In this document: piece after piece, positions 38,097 to 46,655 of the stretch | How the letters are laid out: each line of letters begins with the position of its first letter | Numbering within the stretch: the stretch's first letter is position 1 | Origin: AP-15 sp963833745 | Lineage (GTDB): Bacteria > Pseudomonadota > Alphaproteobacteria > ATCC43930 > CGMCC-115725 | Assembly (NCBI GenBank): GCA_963833745.1 | Contig: CAWHZD010000007.1 | Span: 434,001-498,000 of the forward strand | Direction: 5' to 3' | Length of the DNA stretch: 64,000 nucleotides | Notes under the pieces: generated by a model | The model's input: only the letters and a program-made list of their open reading frames with translations | Told to the model about the DNA's origin: nothing | Database searches by the model: none | Translations under genes and position numbers: made by a program

Positions 38097-40511
38097 ATGA
38101 TGAGTAGATCGGACGGCCCGACAAACGGCATCGGGCGGCCGGTACGGCGCAAAGAGGATTTCCGGCTGCTGACCGGAAAGGGCTGCTTTGGCGACGATGT
38201 TGCGCCGCCGCGGCTCGTCCACGCGGTGCTGGTGCGCTCGCCCCATGCGCATTCGCGCATCGCCTCGATTGACAAGAAGGCGGCCCTCGCCGCTCCCGGC
38301 GTGCTCGCAGTGCTGACCGGCGCCGACTACATCGCCGACGGCCTCGACCCGATCCCGCACAATCCTGGGCTGAGTGCTCCGCCCGACGTGCAGGTGCGAA
38401 CGCGGGGCTTCACGCCGATCGCGACGGTCCATTTTCCACTGCCGCCCGAAGTGGTCCGCTATGTCGGCGAGCCGGTCGCGATTGTCGTCGCCGAGACCAT
38501 CGCCCAGGCCAAGGATGCGGCGGAATTGCTCGACATCAGCTATGAGCCGCTGCCGGCGGTGACGCGCGCCGCCGATGCGCTGAAGTCCGACGCGCCGGTT
38601 CTGTGGGAGACCGCGCCGGGCAATCTCTGCATCGATGTCGAGGTCGGCGACGAGGCCGCCACCACCGCTGCGTTTGCTCGCGCGGCGCATGTCGTGCGTC
38701 TCGACACCTGGGCGCACCGGGTTACCGGCGTGCCGATGGAGCCGCGCACCAATGTCGCGGAATATGACGCAGCCACCGGCCGATATACGCTATACACCGG
38801 CAGCGGCCGCGGCGTGGCGAAGGTCAGGCTCGATCTGGCCCAGGTGCTCGGCGTGGCGGCCGATCAGGTGCGCGTCCTGTGCCACGACATGGGCGGCAAT
38901 TTCGGGACGCGTAATCTTTTCTACCCGGAATACGCGGTTCTTGCTTGGGCAGCGCGCCGGGTCGGGCGGCCGGTCAAATGGACCTGCGAGCGGCATGAGT
39001 TTTTTCTCAGCGACTATCAGGGCCGCGACCTGACCGTGGAGGCTGAGCTTGCCCTCGACGAGCGCGGCAATTTCCTTGCCGTCCGCGGCTCCAATCTGAG
39101 CAATCTCGGCGGGCATTCCATCGCCTTCGGGCCGTTGCAAAAAGGCCTCGGCCTGATGTCGAGCGTCTATCATGTTCCATTCGGCTATTTTCGCGGGCGC
39201 GGTGCGGTGACCAATACGGTCCCGACGACCCCCTATCGCAGCTCCGGGCGGCCCGAGGCGATTTTTGTCGTCGAGCGGCTGGTCGATCTGGCGGCCGGCA
39301 AGCTCGGGATCGACCCGGCGGCGCTGCGCCGACGCAACCTGATCCCGCCCGCGGCGCAGCCCTATTCCAACCCGCTTGGCGTCACCTACGACAGCGGCCG
39401 ATACGAAGAGGCGATGGACGCCGCCCTGGCGCTCGCCGATTGGGACGGGTTTGGGGCTCGCCGCGCCGCAGCGCGGCTGCGCGGGAAGCACCGCGGCATC
39501 GGCGTCGCCAATTATGTCGAGATAACATCGGGCGCGCCGCGAGAGCGCGCCGAAGTCACCGTGCTTGCCGAAAACAAAGTCGAGCTTGTCATGGGCACCA
39601 TGTCCTCCGGACAAGGGCATGAGACGAGTTTCGCTCAGCTTGTCACCGAATGGCTCGGCGTCCCGTTCGACAGCGTCGTCTATGTCGCGCATGACACCGA
39701 TCGGGTGAAGGCCGGCGGTGGCTCCCATTCCGGCCGCTCGATGAAGCTCGCCGCCACGATCATCGGCCAGGCGACCGACGACATCATCGACAAGGGCCGC
39801 AAGATCGCAAGCTTTCTGCTGGAAACCGGTGAGGTCGACATCGAGTTCGAGCGCGGCTGTTTTCGGGTCGCCGGCACGGATCGCGAGATCGGCCTCTTCG
39901 AAGTTGCAACGGCTGCGGTAAGGCGCACGGATCTGCCGCAGGAACTACAAGGGCCGCTTGCCGGGATTGCCGACCAAACCTTGCCGGTCGCGAGCTTTCC
40001 GTATGGAACGCAAATCTGTGAAGTCGAGGTCGACGTCGAGACCGGCGAAGTCCAGATCGTCGGCTATGCCGCGGTCGACGATGTCGGCCGCGCCATCAAC
40101 CCGATGATCCTGCACGGCCAGACCCATGGCGGCATCGCCCAGGGCGTCGGCCAGGCGTTGCTCGAAAACTGCCATTACGACCGCCAGAGCGGGCAAGTGT
40201 TGTCGGCAAGTTTTATGGATTACGCGATGCCGCGCGCCGGCACCTTTCCGCCGCTGAAGACCGCGCTTAGCGAGGTGCCTGCCCCAACCAACCGGCTCGG
40301 CGTCCGCTCTGGCGGCGAGGGCGGCACCACCCCGGCGCTGGCCGCGGTGATCAACGCCATCGTCGACGCGCTCGCCGAGCTCGGGGTGCGCCATATTGAA
40401 ATGCCGGCAACCCCCGAGCGGGTGTGGCGCGCCATTCAGGCCGCACGTCATGGCGCCGGCGACGAGCAGCCGATATCGTCGGCCCGCGCTCGGGAGGAGA
40501 GCCCGACATGA
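38097..40511 (+). CDS. Molybdenum hydroxylase large subunit (xanthine dehydrogenase/aldehyde oxidase family)
   Basis: The product is about 804 aa, full length. N-terminal RRKEDFRLLTGKGCFGDD, VRYVGEPVAIVVAE, DMGGNFGTRNLF and VGRPVKWTCERHEFFLSD are followed by the active-site loop TPYRSSGRPEA, SSGQGHETSFAQL, and the catalytic Glu segment RSGGEGGTTPALAAV. The AYRCSFR loop of true CO dehydrogenase is absent, so this is a form II or aldehyde/heterocycle-oxidising type. The partner FAD and 2Fe-2S subunits are not adjacent. The stop overlaps the next SDR by ATGA, implying a shared pathway. Confidence 0.92.
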   Translation: MMSRSDGPTNGIGRPVRRKEDFRLLTGKGCFGDDVAPPRLVHAVLVRSPHAHSRIASIDKKAALAAPGVLAVLTGADYIADGLDPIPHNPGLSAPPDVQVRTRGFTPIATVHFPLPPEVVRYVGEPVAIVVAETIAQAKDAAELLDISYEPLPAVTRAADALKSDAPVLWETAPGNLCIDVEVGDEAATTAAFARAAHVVRLDTWAHRVTGVPMEPRTNVAEYDAATGRYTLYTGSGRGVAKVRLDLAQVLGVAADQVRVLCHDMGGNFGTRNLFYPEYAVLAWAARRVGRPVKWTCERHEFFLSDYQGRDLTVEAELALDERGNFLAVRGSNLSNLGGHSIAFGPLQKGLGLMSSVYHVPFGYFRGRGAVTNTVPTTPYRSSGRPEAIFVVERLVDLAAGKLGIDPAALRRRNLIPPAAQPYSNPLGVTYDSGRYEEAMDAALALADWDGFGARRAAARLRGKHRGIGVANYVEITSGAPRERAEVTVLAENKVELVMGTMSSGQGHETSFAQLVTEWLGVPFDSVVYVAHDTDRVKAGGGSHSGRSMKLAATIIGQATDDIIDKGRKIASFLLETGEVDIEFERGCFRVAGTDREIGLFEVATAAVRRTDLPQELQGPLAGIADQTLPVASFPYGTQICEVEVDVETGEVQIVGYAAVDDVGRAINPMILHGQTHGGIAQGVGQALLENCHYDRQSGQVLSASFMDYAMPRAGTFPPLKTALSEVPAPTNRLGVRSGGEGGTTPALAAVINAIVDALAELGVRHIEMPATPERVWRAIQAARHGAGDEQPISSARAREESPT

Positions 40512-41326
40512 GCGACGATGTGCGGCCGCAAGATGATCTCGGCCTCGCCGGCAAGGTGGCGATCGTCACCGGCGGCGGCGCCCCCGATGCCGGGATCGGC
40601 AACGGCCGGGCGGCGGCATTGCTGCTGGCTCGCTCCGGCGCCAGGGTAGTGGTCGTCGACATCCTGCGCGAAGCGGCCGAAGAGACCGTGTCGATGATCA
40701 CCGCCGAGGGCGGCGCGGCAATACCGTTCGTCGCCGACGTCGCCGACGAAAGTCCATGCAAGGCGCTGGTCGAGGTGACCCTAAAGGAATTCGGGCGGCT
40801 CGACCTCCTCGACAACAATGTCGGCATCGGCGGGCGCGGCAGCGTCGTCGACACGCCGGTCGAGCTGTGGCGCCGGGTCATGCAGGTCAATGTCGACAGC
40901 ATGTTCTTTGTCTCGCGCTACGCGATCCCGGCGATGGTCGAGACCGCCGGCGGGGGTGCGATCGTCAACGTGTCGTCGATCTCGGCACTGCGGCCGCGGG
41001 GGCTCACCGCCTATTCGACCTCAAAGGGTGCGGTCATCGCACTGACCCGGGCGATGGCGGTCGATCATGGTCCCCAGAACATCCGCGTCAATTGCGTGGC
41101 GCCGGGGCCGATCTACACCCCGCGCATGTATACCGGACAGATGACCCCGGCCGGGCGCGAGGCGCGCCGCAAGGCCTCGGTGCTGGGCATCGAGGGCCTC
41201 GGCTGGGACATCGGCCACGCCGTGCGGTTCTTGCTGTCGGCGCAGGCGCGCTACATCACCGGGCAGACCCTGGTCGTCGACGGCGGGGCGAGCCTTGTCG
41301 GCCCGGCCCGCGCCCCCGGCACCTAG
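40508..41326 (+). CDS. SDR family oxidoreductase coupled to the molybdenum hydroxylase
   Basis: The product is 272 aa. TGGGAPDAGIGNGRA is the cofactor loop with an insertion, NNVGIGGRGS follows, and the catalytic VNVSSISALRPRGLTAYSTSKGAV carries Ser, Tyr and Lys. RYITGQTLVVDGGASLV is the usual SDR ending. ATG 40508 overlaps the hydroxylase stop, so the products are probably made together for consecutive oxidations. Substrate unknown. Confidence 0.92.
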   Translation: MSDDVRPQDDLGLAGKVAIVTGGGAPDAGIGNGRAAALLLARSGARVVVVDILREAAEETVSMITAEGGAAIPFVADVADESPCKALVEVTLKEFGRLDLLDNNVGIGGRGSVVDTPVELWRRVMQVNVDSMFFVSRYAIPAMVETAGGGAIVNVSSISALRPRGLTAYSTSKGAVIALTRAMAVDHGPQNIRVNCVAPGPIYTPRMYTGQMTPAGREARRKASVLGIEGLGWDIGHAVRFLLSAQARYITGQTLVVDGGASLVGPARAPGT

Positions 41327-41338
41327 CGACCCCGAATT

Positions 41339-41752
41339 TTATTTGCTTCGGGGCGGCGGGGGAGCAGGGGGCGCCGGCGGTGTGCTGGGGGCCGGTACGA
41401 CAACAATCGGCGGCTGCATCTGCCGCGCCGCGGTGATCGAGTTCGCGATCGCGGTCGCGACGCCGACAAGCTCCTGGCGGGTCGCCGCCGCCTCGCGTGA
41501 GATCAATTCCTGCGTCTGGTCGATCCTTTGCAGGCCGTATACGCTCAGCGCAATCAGGATCGCGCCAACCATGGCGGTCGCGCCGATCGTCAGGTTTTGC
41601 GAATGCCGCAATCCTTCGATTGCCGCTTCTACCCTGGCGATGCGTTCCGCGAGATCTATTGGCGGGGGAGGGGAACCGCCGCCAGGCGGCGTCTGTACGT
41701 CTGGCCTTATCGGGGTGACATTGTCGCGCCCTGTTCCCGCTCCCTGCGCCAT
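41339..41752 (-). CDS. Hypothetical membrane-anchored protein, Pro-rich ends
   Basis: The product is 137 aa from ATG 41750-41752, with AAGGA 9 bases upstream. A proline-rich N-terminus (TPPGGGSPPPPIDL) precedes a coiled-coil-like region (ERIARVEAAIEGL), one transmembrane helix (LTIGATAMVGAILIALSVYG) and a second polar helix; the C-terminus is again proline-rich (PAPSTPPAPPAPPPP). No known family. It overlaps the preceding zinc-ribbon gene by 46 bases on the same strand. Confidence 0.65.
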   Translation of the reverse strand: MAQGAGTGRDNVTPIRPDVQTPPGGGSPPPPIDLAERIARVEAAIEGLRHSQNLTIGATAMVGAILIALSVYGLQRIDQTQELISREAAATRQELVGVATAIANSITAARQMQPPIVVVPAPSTPPAPPAPPPPRSK

Positions 41753-42009
41753 TTTTCGAAGGTCCTTGCGTCGATCAGCCTGAGATTTCCGCAATTGATG
41801 CAGCTTGCTGGAATAAACGCCACCATCGGCTGAGGTATCGGCGGTGGACTACGCTCGTCGCCGACCGAGAGGTAAACATATGTGGTCGGCTCCGGATAAA
41901 CCATCCAGTGGTCTGTATCGCACAACTCACAGGTGCTGTTATTCCATTTCTGATCGATGAACTCGCGGACATCGTCAAGCAGGCTTTGCCGCCCCTCTAT
42001 GTCTGCCAT
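41707..42009 (-). CDS. Small zinc-ribbon-like protein
   Basis: The product is 100 aa. Two CxxC pairs, TCELCDTDHW and SCINCGNLRLID, flank a short beta region (TTYVYLSVGD), the layout of a zinc ribbon seen in phage-type and genomic-island hypotheticals. No further assignment. It overlaps the downstream membrane-protein gene, suggesting the two are co-translated. Confidence 0.65.
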   Translation of the reverse strand: MADIEGRQSLLDDVREFIDQKWNNSTCELCDTDHWMVYPEPTTYVYLSVGDERSPPPIPQPMVAFIPASCINCGNLRLIDARTFEKWRREREQGATMSPR

Positions 42010-42108
42010 TTTTGGCTCCAGGCCGACCCATATGCAGATATCGACACCAGATATGGTGCCGATACCTTCGGAGTAAAATGACGGGCTAGCCGGGAACCGT
42101 TCCTAAGC

Positions 42109-43752
42109 TTACCCGAAGCGGGAGACGTCGACGGCTTTTTCGGTGATGAATTCGAGCAATGCCGGGGTGCCTTCGCGGGTTTTTTCGATGCCGCGCTTGA
42201 TCGCCGCCTGGATCTGGCCGGGCTCGGTCACGCGCTCGCCATAGCCGCCGAGCGCCTTGGCGAAATCGGCGTAATGGCCGCTGATGTCGGTCGAACGGTA
42301 TTTCTCGGTCGCGACCGGCATGACCTTCAGCTCGATCGCCATCGAGAAATTGTTCATCAGGATCGACAGGATCGGGATGCGCTCGCGTACCGCGGTCTCG
42401 AAATCCATGCCGGTAAAGCCGATCGCGGCGTCGCCCCAGACGTTGATGCATAGCTTGTCGGGCTTTGCCAATTTGGCGCCCATTGCCAGCCCGAGCCCAT
42501 AGCCGAGCTGGGTCGTCTTGCCCCAGCCGAGATAGCTCAATGGCGTCTCGCTGACCCAGAACGGCGACAGCTGGTCACGCGGGCTGCCGGCGTCATGAGT
42601 GATGATCGTGTTCTTGACGTCGACCGTGTGCAGCAATTCCCAGATCACGCGGTAGGGCGACAGGGGCTTTGTGTCCTGGGTCAGCCTCGGCATCCACTGC
42701 CCCATCCATTCTTCCCTATGCCCGCGGATCTCGCGGGTCACGCCCGGCAACCGGTCGCGGGTCTTGCCATGCAGCCGGTCCTTGACCTCTTCAAGCAGCG
42801 CGTCGAGGGTCAGCCCGGCATCGCCGACCGCAGCCAGTTCGACCGGCACGTCCTTGTTGATCGCGTAGGGGTCGAGCGTTGCGTGCGCGATCTTCTTCCC
42901 CTTCGGCATCGCCGTGCCAAACGACGTGCGCGTAAAGCTGCAGCCAATACCGAAAATAAAATCGGCGTTCTGCAGCATGTGCCAGAGATGCGCGCCAATG
43001 CCGATGCCGCCGGAGCCGAGCGACAGCGAATGGTTTTCCGGAAAGCTGCTTTTGCCACCGAGCGTCGTCATGACCGGGGCTTCCAGCAGTTCCGCGAGCG
43101 CCCTCAGCTGCGGCCACGCCTTGCCGTAGTGGACGCCCTGACCGGCGACGATGACCGGGCGCTGCGCGGCGACGAGCGCCTCGGCAATCTTCGAGACCGA
43201 TTGCGGATCGGGGGCGCTCTTGAGCTTCGGTGTCTTTTGGTATTCGGCCACAAGCGCGTCCGACACCTCCTCGCGCAGGAGGTCACTCGGGAACTCAACC
43301 AGCACCGGGCCTGGGCGGCCGTTCTTGACCGTCGTAAAGGCGCGGCGCAGCGCCTCACCTGTCGCGCTAGCGACCGTTACCTGCTCGCACAATTTCGTGA
43401 CGTTGCGGTAATTTAGGGCGGCGTTGAAGTTCGGGTGCACCTGGTTGATGTTGCGGGCGTAGCCGGCCGGCAACACGACGACCGGGGTCGAGTCGCCGAA
43501 GGATTGCGCGACGCCGCCAAACGCGTTCTCGGTGCCGGGACCGTGCTGCATCGCAAAGACGCCGATCCGGTCACCCGAGGTGACCTTGGCGATGGCATCG
43601 CACATATGCAACCCGATGCGCTCCTGGCGCACCATGATGGTGCGGATGTCGGCCTCGGCGGCGGCCTCGATGATCGGGTTGACCGGGTAGCCGATCAGAT
43701 ACTCGATCCCTTCACGCTTCAGGATTTCGGCGACGGCATTGGCAACTTTCAT
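42109..43752 (-). CDS. Thiamine-diphosphate-dependent enzyme (acetolactate synthase/decarboxylase-like)
   Basis: The product is 547 aa. The catalytic Glu is in MVRQERIGLHMCDA; VFAMQHGPGTENAFGGVAQSF and PGPVLVEFPSDLL are PYR-domain motifs; the ThDP-binding GDAAIGFTGMDFETAVRERIPILSILMNN (given here as GDAAIGFTGMDFE and LSILMNN) is in the C-terminal domain. A middle FAD-type domain is present. The family includes acetolactate synthase and benzoylformate or oxalyl-CoA decarboxylases; which one cannot be read. No regulatory subunit is adjacent. Confidence 0.88.
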   Translation of the reverse strand: MKVANAVAEILKREGIEYLIGYPVNPIIEAAAEADIRTIMVRQERIGLHMCDAIAKVTSGDRIGVFAMQHGPGTENAFGGVAQSFGDSTPVVVLPAGYARNINQVHPNFNAALNYRNVTKLCEQVTVASATGEALRRAFTTVKNGRPGPVLVEFPSDLLREEVSDALVAEYQKTPKLKSAPDPQSVSKIAEALVAAQRPVIVAGQGVHYGKAWPQLRALAELLEAPVMTTLGGKSSFPENHSLSLGSGGIGIGAHLWHMLQNADFIFGIGCSFTRTSFGTAMPKGKKIAHATLDPYAINKDVPVELAAVGDAGLTLDALLEEVKDRLHGKTRDRLPGVTREIRGHREEWMGQWMPRLTQDTKPLSPYRVIWELLHTVDVKNTIITHDAGSPRDQLSPFWVSETPLSYLGWGKTTQLGYGLGLAMGAKLAKPDKLCINVWGDAAIGFTGMDFETAVRERIPILSILMNNFSMAIELKVMPVATEKYRSTDISGHYADFAKALGGYGERVTEPGQIQAAIKRGIEKTREGTPALLEFITEKAVDVSRFG

Positions 43753-43861
43753 GGGGCCCCTCCTCGGTGCTCGGCTTGTGATCCGCCCGATTGTGACACA
43801 AGCGGTGCTGCAGGTGCGAGCACCGTCAAGTCACGCGATGGCGGCAATCCGAGACTGCACG

Positions 43862-45421
43862 TCAACTTCCCTCGCCCGCAGCCGCGCGCAGGCCGGAAAG
43901 GTAGAGCTCGCGGTGCTTGGGGTTGCGCCAATGCGCAGCGCTCGGCACGACCAGCAAGGTATGGGTCCGCAGCCGTTCGACGGTCTCTCGCGCCTCGTCG
44001 AGCCGCCCCATATGGGCGTAGCACGACGCGAGAAACCGGTAGGTCGGCGCCCAGCGCGGGTGCTCTTGCAGCGAGCGCAGCAGCATCAGCTTGGCGTCGT
44101 CGAAGCGTCCGGCGAAAAAATGGCCGACGCCGATGGCCATCAGCGCCCCAGCCCGGCGAGCGTGCGGACTGAGCCGCAGCGATGTCTCGAAATGGCTGAT
44201 CCCGGTTTCGGTTTGCCCAGCCCACAGCCGGAGCCAGCCGCTGATCACCCAGCCCTGAGCGAAGCTTGGATTGATGACCAAAGCACGCTCGATCAATTCG
44301 ATGGCGGGGTCGATATCCTCGTCGAAATAACCCAAGGTAAAGGCGACTTCGCGGAGGACATTCGGGTCACCACTGGCGACCTGAAGCGCCTGCCGGGCGA
44401 GATCGACACCGGTGCGCCGGTTGGTCTGCGGGCTGTCGCTCCAGCCGTTGACGTGGAGGTCAAAGTGGCACCTCGCCGCGAGCGCGAGCGCGGAGCCGTA
44501 ATTCGGATCGCGCTCGATTGCCTGCGAGAGCAGGTCGAGCGCCTCGACGATCCTCTCCTTCTCCCAGGAGTAGGCGTGGGAGAGCGCGCGCAGATAGAGA
44601 TCGTAGGCGGTGAGGTCACCGGTTGGCCGGTCGGCCGCGCGGCGGATCTCGGCGGCTTGCAAGGTCGGCTCGATAATGCCGGCGACGCTGACCGCGACCC
44701 TGTCCTGAAGCTCGAAGACGTCGTTCACGGAGCCGTCGAAGTGGTCGGCCCACAGATGTGCACCCGCGGTGGTCTCGATCAATTGCGCGCTGATGCGCAC
44801 CCGCCTGCCCGCCTTGCGCACCGAGCCTTCGAGCACGTAGCGAACGCCGAGCTCCCGCCCGACCTGCTTCACCTCGACCGCTCGGCCTTGGTAGGTAAAG
44901 CTCGAATTGCGCGCGATGACAAACAGCCAGCGGATCCGCGACAGTGCAGTGATGATCTCCTCGACCATGCCGTCGGCAAAATACTGCTGCTCGGCGTCGC
45001 CGCTCATATTGGTGAAAGGCAGCACGGCGATCGAGGGTCTGTCGGGGAGTAGCGCCGCCGGTGGCGGCGGCGGCTCGGCGATCGCGGGTTGGCTAACGAC
45101 CGTCGTGGCATGTTCCTCCTGTACCTCGCCGACAAAGCGGACGCCCTTACGAGGCAGGGTCCGGATCAGACGCTGTGCGGCGCCACTGTCGCCGACCGCC
45201 TTGCGCACGGCGTTGATACGGGTCGTCAGGGCGGATTCGGACACGATCCGGCCGCCCCAAACCGCGTCCAATATGTCGTCCTTAGTAACGACGCGATCGC
45301 GGTTTTGTATCAAGTAAATCAACAGGTCGAAGACCTGCGGCTCGAGCGCTATTAGCTCGCTACCGCGGCGAAGTTCGCGCCGGGCCACGTCGAGATTGTA
45401 CTCGCCGAAGAAGAATTCCAC
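43862..45421 (-). CDS. Winged-helix regulator with TolB-like and TPR domains
   Basis: The product is 519 aa. Residues 1-95 are an OmpR/CadC-type winged helix (FFGEYNLDVARRELRRG, LEPQVFDLLIYLIQNRDRVVTKDDILDAVWGG, TLPRKGVRFVGEV, cited by motif). Residues about 125-250 are a TolB-N/FlgO-like domain (PSIAVLPFTNMSGDAEQQYFADGMVEEI), and about 270 to the end are TPR repeats. No transmembrane helix separates the domains, so it is cytoplasmic, unlike CadC. GTG 45419-45421 is preferred because GAGGAG lies 7 bases before it. Its upstream region carries regular repeats (see 45452-45478). Confidence 0.88.
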   Translation of the reverse strand: MEFFFGEYNLDVARRELRRGSELIALEPQVFDLLIYLIQNRDRVVTKDDILDAVWGGRIVSESALTTRINAVRKAVGDSGAAQRLIRTLPRKGVRFVGEVQEEHATTVVSQPAIAEPPPPPAALLPDRPSIAVLPFTNMSGDAEQQYFADGMVEEIITALSRIRWLFVIARNSSFTYQGRAVEVKQVGRELGVRYVLEGSVRKAGRRVRISAQLIETTAGAHLWADHFDGSVNDVFELQDRVAVSVAGIIEPTLQAAEIRRAADRPTGDLTAYDLYLRALSHAYSWEKERIVEALDLLSQAIERDPNYGSALALAARCHFDLHVNGWSDSPQTNRRTGVDLARQALQVASGDPNVLREVAFTLGYFDEDIDPAIELIERALVINPSFAQGWVISGWLRLWAGQTETGISHFETSLRLSPHARRAGALMAIGVGHFFAGRFDDAKLMLLRSLQEHPRWAPTYRFLASCYAHMGRLDEARETVERLRTHTLLVVPSAAHWRNPKHRELYLSGLRAAAGEGS

Positions 45422-45451
45422 GGCCACTCTCCTCGGCCAATGGCGCGTTTA

Positions 45452-45478
45452 TTAAGATGATATTAAGCTATTCTTAAG
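45452..45478. promoter_or_regulatory. Three TTAAG direct repeats with 11-bp period (probable operator)
   Basis: TTAAG occurs at 45452-45456, 45463-45467 and 45474-45478, so the starts are 11 bp apart, one helical turn. Winged-helix factors of the OmpR/PhoB class bind direct repeats with this period. The site is about 30-57 bp upstream of the regulator start at 45421 and 250 bp before the divergent secreted-protein gene. Auto-regulation is the simplest reading. Confidence 0.6.
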
Positions 45479-45725
45479 GGTAAATCAAGCTGCCAATAAA
45501 GTCTCGGGCCGAAATCCGATGCATCCTCGACCGTCGTGCAAACCCGCACTCTCGGAAGGTGCTTGGCATGAAGACGGAACGCGCTCCGTCGCCTCTGGGG
45601 TACGCAGGCCGCTCGCCGGCGGGCGCGACCACCTTTGGTTGGGTGCCGCGCCGCGCTCATAAAACCACGCACTAGACGGGAATGGTTACCCATATCACAA
45701 CATTTCACTGTCGGAGGAGAACATC

Positions 45726-46427
45726 GTGAACAAGATCGGCCTTAGCGCCGTCGGCGTTGTCGTCGGACTGACGATGCTGACGCGACCGGCGTTTGCAGGC
45801 GGTGGCGCCACCCCCGGGCCGCTGTCTGAGCTGACTGCCGAGTGGTGGCAATGGGGGCTGTCGATCCCGAAGGATCAAAACCCGCAATCGGATGCGACCG
45901 GCCAATACTGCATGGTCGGCCAGCGCGGGCCTCTGTGGTTTCTGGCCGGGACGTTCAATGGCGATGCGGCGACACGCGCATGCTCTGTTCCGGAGGATAA
46001 GACGCTTTTCTTTCCCATTGCAAACGCGATCAATGTCAATAGCCCCAATGTATGCGGGTCGCCTCCAGGAAACGAGTTGGTCAAGGACTTGCGGGCTTCA
46101 AGCAAAGCCACAATCGATGGCGCCACCGATTTGAGCCTAGAAGTCGATGGTAAGTCTGCCAATAAACTAATTCAGCGAGTCCAATCACAGGTGTTTGAAG
46201 TTGCGCTACCGGAAGATAACCTGTTTGACAAGCCGTGCGCCGATGCGGGTCTCGGAAATGTCCCGGCCGGGATATATTCACCAGCGGTCGATGACGGCTA
46301 CTACGTAACGCTCGGGCCGTTGAAGCGAGGAACTCACACCGTCCATTTTCAGGCGGTGGCAAGCCCGGGTGGGTCCAACGAAGACGTGACATACACCCTG
46401 ACCGTCGTCCCGGTCCTGACAAAATAA
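45726..46427 (+). CDS. Secreted protein, paralog A
   Basis: The product is 233 aa from GTG 45726 (GGAGGAGAACATC before it). A signal peptide ending about TRPAFA is followed by a mature domain with WWQWGLSIPKDQNP, QYCMVGQRGPLWFLAGTF, CSVPEDKTLFFPI and GIYSPAVDDGYYVTLGPL. It shares these segments in order with the gene at 47793, so the two are paralogs. Several conserved cysteines suggest disulfides. I do not recognise a named domain; function unknown. Confidence 0.8.
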   Translation: MNKIGLSAVGVVVGLTMLTRPAFAGGGATPGPLSELTAEWWQWGLSIPKDQNPQSDATGQYCMVGQRGPLWFLAGTFNGDAATRACSVPEDKTLFFPIANAINVNSPNVCGSPPGNELVKDLRASSKATIDGATDLSLEVDGKSANKLIQRVQSQVFEVALPEDNLFDKPCADAGLGNVPAGIYSPAVDDGYYVTLGPLKRGTHTVHFQAVASPGGSNEDVTYTLTVVPVLTK

Positions 46428-46451
46428 TAAATCGGAAGCGGCTCGACGGAT

Positions 46452-46655
46452 ATGCGTGAGCGCGGCGGTGCAGCCACCGCGCTCATTGCGAGACCCCGCG
46501 TTTCATTCGGCATCAACGGCTTGACGTTCCTTTTGAAGCACGCCGTCCGCAAGACCGCCAGTTCGTTTGTCGGGGCACATGACGGTCATGATCAGCAGAG
46601 CGCCCAAAACGAGCTGACGAGCGCAGAGCTGCACTCCATTTACGGAGGTTCGTGA
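46452..46655 (+). CDS. Short peptide ending in a double-glycine-leader-like motif
   Basis: The product is 67 aa and ends QNELTSAELHSIYGGS. LTSAELHSIYGG fits the double-glycine leader consensus LSxxELxxIxGG of secreted peptides, but almost nothing follows the glycines. The TAC-GGA-GGT codons for YGG also form the Shine-Dalgarno of the next gene, so the Gly-Gly may be a by-product. The stop codon overlaps the next start (GTGATG). No signal peptide. Translation is uncertain. Confidence 0.4.
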   Translation: MRERGGAATALIARPRVSFGINGLTFLLKHAVRKTASSFVGAHDGHDQQSAQNELTSAELHSIYGGS

